Assembly (NCBI RefSeq): GCF_022539665.2
Contig: NC_081335.1
Coordinates: 1,860,001-1,924,000, forward strand
DNA: 64,000 bases
Direction of reading: 5' to 3'
Source: Daphnia carinata
Taxonomy: Eukaryota > Arthropoda > Branchiopoda > Diplostraca > Daphniidae
Shown: positions 26,421-36,808 of the stretch, piece after piece
Layout: every line of letters starts with the position of its first letter
Position numbering within the stretch: position 1 is the first letter of the stretch
Made by a program: the position numbers and the translations under genes
Notes under the pieces: model-generated
Databases searched by the model: none
Told to the model about the DNA's origin: nothing
The model's input: the letters and a program-made list of their open reading frames with translations, nothing else

Positions 26421-29110
26421 ACAGCACCAAAGTGTGAAAGAATATTTCTTCGTCTGTTTTCTTCGTGCTGTTTTTTTTTTTCTTTCTATCTCTCTTATAT
26501 ATTTTTTTTCCACGTTTCTTTCTTCCCTCTTCAAGGCAATAACACTTGACGCTCGCTCCTGCCATACCAAATACGATATATAGGTACACACTTGACTGTA
26601 GAGGCACAACTGTGTCATTTGCTTATAGCGTGTAACTTACTCCCGATGAGGACGCTCTCCGAATTTCAAGCCTCTTATATACGCAATCTACGTTTTCTTC
26701 CTTGTCTCCTGCATCCGTTTACAACGGTCGGAACAATACGACAAAAAAAAAAAAAAAAAAAAAACGAAGGCACTACGTCTTCCGACGGGACGTACTGGCG
26801 CTTCGTTGAAAGCAAAAAAATGTTTTCAAAAATTACGCGCAAAAATTTACTTGCGCATTCATTTGTTTCGAATGGGAAAAAAGAATGGCTATTGTTCTAC
26901 ATAGTAACACATTCCAAACGATAAAGAAAACATAAAAAAAAAAAAAAAAGAAGAATAGTCCATGTTTAAAAGCGACGAGTTGGCAGGAAGTTGCTTCCGC
27001 CCGCCATTTTTTCCCCCTTGTTTTTTTTTTTTTCTCGACTGACTTTATGTTATTGGCTTATGGGCTCTCTTATGGATACTGTTACGCGTTACGACGGTGC
27101 TAGAAAGTCTAGTACCCTAAGCTTCAGCTTTTTTTTTTTTTTTTTTTTTTTTGAGTGTGCGTGTGTTACGGAACTGCCGAAAATGATCATCATCATCATC
27201 ATGGCTAGAATGTTTAACAATTCGAATGATGAAAGATGATGACCTGTTTTTTTTTTTTCTTTTCATTTCTTACGGCGATGCTTAAAAAAGAAAAACGAAC
27301 GAACGAACGCGCCAGAAAAGGGGAGTGAAACGAGTATAGAAGATGTGCCTGCGAGATGTTTTCTTTTCGTTCTTCTTCTTTTAAAAAAAATAAAAATAAA
27401 AAAGGGTCTGTTATTCTGTTCGTCCGCCTCCTGCTTCACAATCTCCCGATTCTTCACGTCACATAAACATGAGGCGAACATTGGCCCCCGCTAGTTTATA
27501 TAAAATGCTGCGCCAAAGGTATATAGAGATACATGTACACTATATACTATCTTATATAATAATATATTATCCATCCTCCGCCCTCCCCTCCTCGCCAACC
27601 CTCTTGCAAGGGTGGGCCGTTCGCTACGTAAACCATGTGTGTGTGTGTGTGTGTCTGTTCTGTACGTGTGTGCTCTCTCTCTCTCTCTCCTACAACTCCA
27701 TGACCGCCGAGGGAGTTGTTCCAGCCGTTCTTCTTTTTCTCTCTTTCGGGATTTTTTTTTTTTTCGAGAAAAGAAAAAAGGAGGAAGAAGAAAAACCTCG
27801 GCGTGATTTATTACTCAAGAATTTTTTTTTTTTACGGGCAAGGTGGCTCACGAGTCTAACCCCTCCGCCTCTTCTTTTCTTCTTCCTTCTTTTTTTTTTT
27901 TCTTTTTACGAATAGAAAATGAAAAGGAGGCACAAAAAAAAGAAGAAGATTCCGAGAGATCTGATTGGCTCCAGGGTCTCCCGATCGGATCGGAACCGCA
28001 ACCGACAGATTTACGACTTTTCCCATTATCATCGTCCTTTTTTTTTTTCTTTTACCTTCCCTCACTTCTATTCGTTCTCTCCCCCCTCTGAAAAAAAAAA
28101 CCAGGGGAAAATGAAAGAAGAAGAAGAAAAAACCTCCCCAAAATATTTGCCTCACATGGCGAAGGAAAGAATTTTCTTTAAAAAAAAAATTTTTGTTTCC
28201 ATCTCCATGGACTTGTTGGCGGAGCGAAACAGCTGTCCCGGTTGATGCCCGTCTGGCCCTTTTTGTTTTGTTCAGGAGCGGCGGTACGTAACGTGCTCGA
28301 GTCGCGCGTGCTGGACTCTTTCAACAATTCTCTTTGCTTCTTGCTCGTTTAATATGCCGATAACGAAACAACGGGACAAAAAAAAACAACAGCCGCACAT
28401 CGATCTTACGCGTAACGAAAAGAAAAAGAAAAAAAAAAACACGTCCTATTTATTTGAGTTTTACCACAATCGACCTGTACTTTCAAGGTGTGCGAGAGGC
28501 CTCGCCCTACTCTTCTTTTCCGTTTTTTCAAACAATTATTATCATTTCTTTCCAGAACTGCGTAGATAAATCGACCAAAATGAACGCCCCGTGATTGGCC
28601 CATCACTTTATCTTCAAACGAAAAAAAATTACTAACGGCATCCAATGAAGCAACTACCTTTCTTCTATAAAGCCTTCCCCCCCTTTTCTTTCTTCTTTTT
28701 TCAAAAAATCCAACACATAATTTTTGAAAAAAAAAAAAAAAAAAAAAAAGGAAAAGAGGAATTTATATTTCTTGATTTGACGTGTGAAATTTGAAATGGA
28801 GAATGAAACGCCACCCCCCTTCGGAGAAAAAAATGAAAAAGAACTCCATAGAGCTTGGATGTATAATACAGTTGTTAATTAAGAAATAAATGCACGGCAT
28901 ACACACACACACACAGCGCCTAACCCGTTATACGTGTATCACTATATTTTCTTTGTGAAAGACTTGAGGATAGAAGGGGGTTCTTGGTACCCAAAAAGGA
29001 ACGTACAAACCACCAACCCGAAAAAAAAAAAAACTAAACGCATTAGTTATAAGCAAAGGGGGGGGGGAGGAAGCCGCAAAAGAAGTCAGAAGCTTCTTGC
29101 TTTTCCCATC

Positions 29111-29133
29111 TATATATATATATATATATATAT
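29111..29133. repeat. (TA)n microsatellite
   Basis: About eleven TA units in the abd-A intron. Confidence 0.93.
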
Positions 29134-29665
29134 GAATATATATCTACACAGACAGCGCACAACGAGAGAGTTAGCCTTTTTGGTGTCTGTGTGTCTGTGT
29201 GTGCCGGTGTGCGGATAAATGTTACGTTTTCTTACTTACTATACATAGCCCGTGGGATTTTCTTTAAAATTAAGTAGGGAGGTGGGTGGAGGAATTACAC
29301 GGAAAGCCAAGGAAAGAAAATTACGTCCTGTCAAGCGCTGCCACGCATTTGTTACACGGAAATGCATGTTTATAGCCAACTGCAGCAGCCCAAACCGAAA
29401 GAGAGAAAGAAAAAAAAAAAAAGTAGACGCAAGGCCATACAACCAATTGCAGTCAAAGCTCCATTCCTCTCTTTTTCTATTCTTCTCCTCATTCTCATTT
29501 CAGCCTTACGATTATTAGTCTATTCCCTTTTCTACGTCAAACTGCGATCGCCACCATTCTACAAGTCATTTCTTTTGCTTCCTTTCGTTTCCGGAGTACC
29601 TCCCCAACCCCCACAGTCCAATCGTCTTCATTTCAAAGTTTGTGATGTGCTATTCCTCCCCCGTC

Positions 29666-29666
<1 letters not shown>

Positions 29667-29700
<34 letters not shown>
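29667..29700. repeat. Poly(A) tract, 34 nt
   Basis: Thirty-four consecutive A residues preceded by a C-rich stretch. Confidence 0.95.
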
Positions 29701-29702
<2 letters not shown>

Positions 29703-30415
29703 CGTGAAAAATCGCAAATCATGTCTTCAAAATTTGAAAAATCGCATCGACTGTGCGAGCCAATTGTGCAGTCTTTTTTTTTTGTTTCTATATACAACGA
29801 ATGCGTAGCGCGTGAGATTAGTCGGCAAAAAACTGCAATCGTAACACTTCCGATTCGCTTTCGTGCGTGTAACAATAACGATGAGCGAGCAATCTATATA
29901 AATAATAAAAAAGAAAAAAAAAGGGGGGGAGGCCGCTAGTCCAACCAACAAACTGCGAGACTAAGGTTGTTGGTTGTTAGCGTCGTTTGAGCTTATTATT
30001 ACCACTACTAAAAGATTGCGAGTTGGGTGGGTAGGAGGGAAGTATTGGCGAGTTATACGAGCAAAGAGTCGAACGTACGACAACATGAACAAAAAAAAAA
30101 CGGACCAAAAAAAGAACGTCCCCCCTCTTGTGTATATGGCCAAACATCAGGTATGGGAAGGGGGGGGGGACCGGTGAGGAATCAAGTAGCCATCAAAAAC
30201 GGGGCATGATGGCCCTCTTAGGCCAATAACAGGCAGCCGTATATACTCTATTTCTAGCAAGCAAAAAAAAAAAAAAAAAAAAAAAAAGAAAAACGCACAT
30301 ACGTATGGCACATATAGACGATGGAAACACGTCGTCACATAAGCCTGCCCGTTTCGCCCCTTCCTTATCTACGTGCGTTCTTTTCCTTCCTCCATATATT
30401 TGGATATAGTATGCC

Positions 30416-30445
30416 ATACGCTATAACATAACAGCTATAGCGTAT
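30416..30445. repeat. 10-bp perfect inverted repeat (hairpin)
   Basis: ATACGCTATA (30416-30425) and TATAGCGTAT (30436-30445) are exact reverse complements with a 10-nt loop. The stem is too short for a canonical miRNA precursor. It lies in the abd-A intron. Confidence 0.7.
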
Positions 30446-32526
30446 ATACACACATTTGCCCTTTTGCCGTCCACAACGGCCCTGTAGAAATGCTCGATTT
30501 CTTTCCGTTTTTTTTATTAGTATTACAGCGGCTATGTACCGTCTAAACACATATGACCTTAAAAAAAAAAAGTGTTATGTTGTTGTTGTCATTTTGTGTG
30601 TGTGTGTGTGTGTGAGGAGAGAACAGAATCCCCATATAAAAAAAGCAAATTTCGGGGGAATACCTTTTTCTTTTACACGAGTTTATTTTTTATTTTCATT
30701 TTGAAAAAAAAAAATGGACGTTCTTTTCTCGTTTAAGAGCTACGCGTTATTATTTTAGATGGAAATTGTCTGTTAAAAAACATTTTTTTCCCCTCCCAAG
30801 CGGTGCTCCCGTATATAGTCCAGCACCTATTCCGCTGTGCCTTTAACGTGTGTGTCCATCTCTCTTTTGCATGGCCCCCATCTCCCCGCTTTTCCTCGAA
30901 TTATTAGATATCGCTTTTACGACGCGCAAAGGTTTTTTTTCCCTCAACATTTATGCGCTGAACGCGAGCGCTAGACGATCAAGAAACAACTCACGAAAGC
31001 GAAGCCTGAATCTGACAAAAATATAGATAGAAAGGACCCTTCAGTCTTCGTAGTCGTCTTTTTTGAGTGTGTGTGTGTGTGTGTGTGCTCTTTCGGGTCA
31101 TAATCGCTTTAGACAAAGTTTAACAACCCTGCCGTTTTTCTCTCTCCGTTTTCCTTTTTTTTTATGATTGATCATTTTTATACACTTTTCGGTACGTGCG
31201 CTGCTATGGCAAACGAACCCAACGTCGATAAATTTCAATTCTGTGTGTGTGTATGTGTGTGTGTGAAAAACTCGTAGGCGATTTAACGCGGGCTATTTGA
31301 AAGGTGGGCATTATACGACCTGGGCAAACACACAAGGAACAGATCCCTAACAGAATTCAGAGAGAAAACGAGGTGCTTTATCCGTCTTTTAAAAAGATGA
31401 AGATGGGCACGTTTTTTGTTTTGTTTTTTATTTTGGAAGCAGAGCGCAAAAAAATTGTGAGCCCATCAACTTTATTTCGGAGTAAACAAACAATTTGGAA
31501 TTCAACGGTAATAACATCTAGTTCTGTAAAGGGATTCCCCGCCCTAGTTTTTACACCCTACTGCAATATCTAAAAAAAAACAAAAAAAACTTTCGTTTCT
31601 TCAATTCTTCCTTTTTTTTTTTTTTTGTTCTTTTTGTGGTTCTGGTCTTAATTTCTCCTCAGGTGGAGCAAAAAAAGCGACAAAAAAAAAAAGGAAGGGA
31701 AACCAATTTTTTTTTTTTAGTTTTTATTTCGATTTCTCCGTTACGAATCGTTATGTTTCTCTCTCTCTCTCTTTGTCGACGACAATTTTCCCGTGACAAA
31801 GAAAAAAAAAATAATGAAATAAAAATCAGACGCCCACACGTGCCATTGCTCACCGCCCATTCGAGAGTGAGAGAGAGAGAGAAAGATGGGAACGAAAATA
31901 ATAATAAAAATAAAAACCGAGTAAAGCGAAACGATCCTAACCGTTCACTCAGCACTTTCGGTATATTATTTTACTGCAGCCGATCTAATACAATGATTAC
32001 ACACACGCCCGAAAATGCGTGATAAACCAATATATTACAAAGGCCTACAACAACTCAACCCGATTATCGATAGAACAACTTGGACGCACAAGAAAAAAAA
32101 AAAAAAAAGAAAAGTAAGAATACAAGTGGCCTAGCGTTATCTTGATTCAAAGATCCAATCAACGCTGTTTCAGGTCGAGATAACAAGTTCTTCCACCATC
32201 ACACAGAAAGAAAACAAAAAAAAAATTTTAATTTTATTTTTTGTTGGGTTGGCTGGTGAGTTCTACCCACACGCAACAACAGCAAAAAAGAAAGAAGTAA
32301 CCTTCTCTCATTCTCATCAATTTCAAAGATTACAACAAAAGAATAAGAAGAAGGAAAAAAAAAAGGGAATTTAGTTTTACCATTTTTTTTTTCTTTTTCT
32401 TGAGCTTGATTTCGTGTGGCTCACGTGTAGCGACTCTTTAAAAGGCGCCTAAACTCTCTCGGCGCGGCATGATTGAGCCATGATAATTATGCAGGCTATT
32501 GTTGGTTGCTGTGAATGCCCAAGTCT

Positions 32527-32580
32527 TATATATATATATATATATATATACGTACGTACATATATATACCTATATATATA
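32527..32580. repeat. Interrupted (TA)n/(ACGT) tract
   Basis: A (TA)12 block, then CGTACGTACA, then further TATATA blocks to 32580. It is a self-complementary alternating purine-pyrimidine stretch. Confidence 0.85.
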
Positions 32581-33877
32581 AATTGCTAGCCCTCCAGCGA
32601 AACCCCGGGGGCCCCCCCCCCGTCCATTTTCCTTTCTCATTTCTTTTCTCTCTCTTTCCCATTTCTTCGTTCCAGCTCCTTTCTCGACTTGACTACTTGA
32701 TTTCTTCTTATTCAACACGTACGGCAATCTAGCGAATGACAAGAGACGTGTGTATACACTGTACACGAAATTCATTGGCGCGAGAGGTTGTCTAGCTACC
32801 TTTTCATTTAACCCATCCAAACTGCAAGTGCACGGAAAAAGAAGGATTGGTTATGAAGAGAAAAAAAGAAGAAGAAAACTTGCGTGCATTCTTCCTTTTT
32901 CTTCTCGTGAACCGTCTTAGTGAGCAGCGAGGATGTGCGTGTAGACCGTTAAAAAAAAACACGGCCTCCTCTTTTATGGTCGATAGAGACGCTGCGCAAT
33001 GCAGCACAAAAGAGGTAAGGTAAAAAAAAAAAGAAAAAAAAAAAGAAAAAGGGTGGCGGCCATGACAGTGCGTGCTGTGTGTTTCGTGAGCCCACGAGAA
33101 GAGCAGAAAGCACACCAGAAAAAGAGCCGGGTCGATAGGCCAAGCCTTTTTGGAATGCGTGGCTCGGCGCCATTTTGTTGGCCGGAGAACGTTCTTCTTC
33201 TTCTTCTCCCCCCCCCCTTTTCTCCTCTTTTCTTTTTGTATTATAACATTTCGTTTCTCTCTGCGTTATTCACAGCTCCTCCCCTCACAAACTCCGCCAT
33301 CTTTCTTTTCGATGATCCCTTTCATCCGACATTCATCTTTTGAATATTCTCCATACAAAAAGGGGGAAAAAAAGCGACAAGAATGAAAAAAAAACGAAAC
33401 GATGGCGGAAGAAATCCGTCCATCCATTTCAAATGGACTCTGAAAATTTCTGTTAGATCGTCGATCAGGAGCCTTAGACTGCGTGTCCAGCAGTTAAGAA
33501 TCTCGTCGTTCATTTTTATTTTTGGTTGAAAAAAAAAAAAAATTTGTATATGGAAGGAAGAAGTAACGGATGGCGGGCAGCCGCAATAAGTGGGTCGTTG
33601 TCTGACGAAAACAAGAAAAAGAGCTAACACACACACCATCATCGTCTTCTTTACGTATATCTTTAACGCACAAAAAATGGTGCCGTCGAGTCGATACCTA
33701 TCCATCAGTTTGATGGTGGGAAATGGCGCGCATAACGACAACGACTTCCAAAAATTGTTCGCCGAAAATAAAAACTTGTAGAAAAAAGCGACGCAGGAAA
33801 GAAAAAAAAAACGAAACGCAAAACATGACGAGCACAAAAAAAAAGAGGAAGAAGAATAGAATTGAATATTTTCTTAC

Positions 33878-33925
33878 CTGAGCAGATTCCCGCGTGTGAG
33901 AAGCCGTCGTGAGAGGCGAAAGAAC
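33878..33925 (-). CDS. abd-A: Candidate abd-A microexon (48 nt, phase 1-1)
   Basis: On the abd-A strand a near-perfect donor, TCAG|GTAAGAAA, sits at 33878/33877 and an acceptor, AACAG|GTTC, at 33926/33925. The 48 nt between them keep the frame: G-SFASHDGFSHAGICS-G joins exactly between SIT (exon 1) and PNGC (homeobox exon), adding 16 residues. The acceptor is preceded by a pyrimidine-rich region, and no AG occurs on this strand from 33928 to 34120 (about 193 nt), so it would be the first AG after the branch point. The segment is about 58% GC, unlike the flanking intron. From memory, the Drosophila protein has 16 extra residues at the same place, which supports a positional counterpart although the residues are not clearly alike. 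It may be constitutive or alternative; main coding exons also join in frame without it. Confidence 0.6.
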
Positions 33926-34765
33926 CTGTTCCATCCATGCCGGTCGCATATGGGAAACCAGCGCAGTGTAGAAATAGAAACGCGAGGAACCGAAAACAGA
34001 GCGAGAGATAACAAAACAGAATTAGACATTTTTTGACATTCAAGAGGCACAAAGGAAAAAGCGATAATGAAGACAACAGCGATAACAACAACGGCGCAAT
34101 CATTGTGCGTTGATGATGTCGCTATGCTTGTCTCCTTTTCCTCCATTTTGAAAATGGTTATTGCGAAAGAAGAAACAAAAAAGAGAAATCGAGACTCTGA
34201 TTTATATTTTTAAGGCCCTGTGTTTTTTTCTTCAATGCTGGACAAGGAATTATTTAAGTGGCAGGGCCGCACGGTGCGGTGCGCTTTTTAGGCCGACACA
34301 AGCTTGTCGTTAGGCCACAGACCGCGCTTGAATCATGGAACACCGTGGAGGATGGAATTGGAAATGCCATTTGCTTTTTTTTTTCTTTTTGGCTGATGGT
34401 CAGGTACATGGTAGTCACTTTCATCCATGCCGTTACGTCACAAGAAATGGGAATGGGTGTAATGTAAATGCCTAATGTAATGAGCACTGCGTAAGCGCGA
34501 CCCATAGACACAGCTGTCGTTCTCATCACCTCCCCCCCCCCCCCCCCGAATACAAAAAAAAGATAGAGATTGGACAAAAAAAAGGTAGATGGTTCAACTG
34601 ACCACTGCAGGGGGGTCAAAGAGCAAGAAAATAAGTAAGAAAGGGGGCAAAACAGACCGCCATTTTAAACCCAACGCTTCAATTCCTCAAGGAATGTTTC
34701 TCTTTTGATTAAATTGAAACAAAAAGGGCAAAGTGGAGAAGAATGGAATAAGAAAAAATAGTCAC
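33926..34765 (-). other. abd-A: abd-A intron 1 (840 bp if the microexon is used)
   Basis: The donor G|GTGACT lies at 34766/34765 after the SIT-G codons and the acceptor at 33926. The distal part (33928-34120) is AG-free on the transcribed strand and contains pyrimidine tracts. A 17-C run on the plus strand lies at about 34531-34547. No other coding content is seen. Open frames running through it are read-through of exon 1 past its donor. Confidence 0.6.
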
Positions 34766-35321
34766 CGGTGATGGACATCCATGGGTAGCGTGGAATGTCT
34801 GGTCCGCCGCCGGACTGAACGCCGGCCAGAGCGCCAAGTCCAGTCGGTGGTCCGCCGTGCGAACAGGCCGACAGCGGATTGTTGGGATCGACGCCGGCAG
34901 CCGCTGCAGCCGCGGCCGCTGCGGCTCCTCCCGCGCTGGCCGCTTGGTAGAAATTGGCGGCCGCCGCTTGGGCCATACTGGCCGCTGCCGCTCCGGCGAC
35001 TCCGTTCTGATGCGCCGCACCCAGTGAATAGTTGACCATGGCCTCGGCCATGGATGCCGCCGCTGCCGCGCTCCCAGTGTATCGACACTGCTTGTCTGCC
35101 GCTGCGGCCGCCGTAGCCGCCGCCGCCGATTCGGCCGCATTGGCCAATGCGTTCGAGTATCCGGCCACGCCGGGAAAGCCGCTCTGGCCCATCGCCGAGA
35201 CGTACGGGTACATTCGAGCGTGTTGCGATGAGTAGCTGGAACCTCCGGCGGCGACGGCGGCCGCGCCCGCCGCCTCCGCTTGGTATTTGGTCAGCATGCT
35301 GTCCAAAAACTTGGAGCTCAT
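34766..35321 (-). CDS. abd-A: abdominal-A, first coding exon (N-terminus to YPWM)
   Basis: The exon encodes residues 1-185 and the first base of Gly186. The start ATG (35319-35321) has A at -3, is followed by the Abd-A-like N-terminus MSSKFLDSMLTKYQ, and no ATG occurs in the preceding 300 nt. Abd-A family landmarks appear in order: MYPYVS (residues 37-42), DKQCRYTG and MVNYS (76-98), NFYQAA (123-128), GVDPNN...SACS (143-153), then DIPRYPWMSIT with the hexapeptide YPWM at 179-182, the docking motif for Exd/Pbx. Ala makes up 59 of 185 residues, with a longest run of ten (133-142). The donor is ACCG|GTGACT at 34766/34765, leaving phase 1, which matches both the microexon and the homeobox exon. 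Frame continuing to 34665 is intron read-through. The exon is GC-rich relative to its surroundings. Confidence 0.95.
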
Positions 35322-35622
35322 TATGGCCGTCGGATCAATTTTCGTAGCTGGTTTGGGAGGTAGTGGACACGACTGCGTCCACGACCGAAACGTTGAAGGG
35401 TTTCAAAAAAATGTGAACAACCAAAACGCCTCCAAAACTTGAACCAGCAAAAGCACCACCGGCACCCCCAACGCGAAAACTGAAACTGGGGGCGAACGCG
35501 AATGAAAACGGCGAAACTCAGAAGACTCGAACAACAATCAACAAACTGGGATCGAATATTCTTTGAAATTCGATGACGTCCTCAATATGTAATCACACTT
35601 TGTTCAGGTCCTCTTGAGCTAC
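35322..35622 (-). other. abd-A: Inferred abd-A 5' leader, exon carrying the start codon
   Basis: Upstream of the start codon the transcribed strand has no ATG for about 300 nt, which is notable in this AT-rich DNA and typical of a leader. At 35624/35623 an AG after the pyrimidine-rich TTTGACTTTCGTTTAG makes a plausible acceptor, giving a leader exon of 301 nt. If that acceptor is not used, the leader simply continues upstream. Confidence 0.4.
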
Positions 35623-36498
35623 CTAAACGAAAGTCAAATAAAAACAGAAAATAAGAAATAGTTATTATCATTTAGCCACAAACAACGTCAGTCACAAATT
35701 GAGTCGTTCGGCTTAGGCCTCGACACAAAACAAAATGGACGCCAACTGAAACGTGTTGGGACACGTCCACTAGGCAACACACACGAACCAATTACACCCC
35801 CCTCCCTCTCCCCAAAAAAACCTTGCATTGAACAAACAAATTGCCAGTTGCAAATTTAAAAAATGATAAATGGCGAAGATAGACCGACCTCTCGTTTTAC
35901 ACAATCCCCACAAATGACACACAGCAACATACACGCGGGACACACCGAGACAAGAGTCGGAGGGCTAACTGAAAACGGCTAACAGTCGACCATGGAGGCA
36001 AACATGCAAGGACACGAACACAAACAAAAGAGAAACGAGGTGGCGCTGAACGCAGCGGCGGCCGAATTCTCAAGAAATGAAGGGACCCTTCTTTTTGCTT
36101 CGTGCACACACATGCTGCATGGAGTGAAAATGTATAGGCCTAAATAAAAAAAGGCCGTCGGCTTCACCATGGAATCGAAGGTTACGCTCTTTAGCGTTTT
36201 AACCCCAACGACTGACACGACCGAAAAATGGCGCACTCGGTGCCAAAAACGAATGTAACAAACAACGTCAAAACATTTCAAAACAAATCCTTTAACTGAA
36301 AACTTTGTTCGACGATTGTTACTGGAAACTATTTTAAATCCTTTCATCAGATTTTCCTGCGATTGGGTTGATTTAAATCGTCGAAATGGCGTCGAATAAA
36401 CACAACGAAAAAAAAAACGCAGAGGTTGAGATTATGGCTACACTATGAAAAAATGTTGATTGCAATCCACGTGTGAAGGTTGGAGGAGAATTTCTTAC
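35623..36498 (-). other. abd-A: Inferred abd-A leader intron (876 bp)
   Basis: A consensus-like donor GAAAA|GTAAGAAA (exon end 36499) faces the acceptor at 35623. The interval contains AT-rich sequence and no coding exon that I recognise. RNA evidence is needed to confirm it. Confidence 0.3.
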
Positions 36499-36808
36499 TT
36501 TTCACGTCGCGATGCGGCGGCGTAACGTTGGGTTGCGGCGTGTTGCGTCGGCGGTCGGCGACGGTGTATATAGGTGTACGTCTATAACTCGTTAGATTAC
36601 CACGGTCGATTCGGCGGATGTGCGCGGCGTATAGCGTGTGTATGGGCACTAGTCTGTGTGTGTATGTGCAGTCGGCGTTAGTGGGGGGTGCCACAGAGCA
36701 AAGGCGAGATAAGACACGCGGACGCAAGGGGGCCAGACCGCCGCTGCTCTGGTAAATAAGACAAGCCAATGGTGGGACAGGTAGAGGCCCTTCAGCACCA
36801 CCCACCCA
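36499..36808 (-). other. abd-A: Candidate abd-A first exon and promoter region
   Basis: The stretch is GC- and CpG-richer than its surroundings, nearly free of long homopolymers, and contains no ATG on the abd-A strand over about 310 nt. It ends at the donor described for the leader intron. A TATA-like TATATAC lies at 36566-36572 on the minus strand and would place a start near 36540. The exact start site cannot be fixed by reading. Confidence 0.3.

Noticed and set aside
26600-26660. Donor-like GTAAGTT on the minus strand near 26639
   Set aside because: No in-frame short exon with a matching acceptor and phase could be built upstream of it.
34474-34946. Ultrabithorax as the identity of the Hox gene
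   Set aside because: The homeodomain has IEIAHALC and [13 protein letters not shown], and the N-terminus starts MSSKFLDSML, which fit Abd-A. Ubx has IEMAYALC, KEIQ and an MNSYFEQ-type start.
34709-35347. Several overlapping open frames on both strands around exon 1
   Set aside because: They are shadow frames of the Ala-rich abd-A exon, where GCC/GCN repeats leave the other frames open (Arg/Pro-rich and Ala-rich readings).
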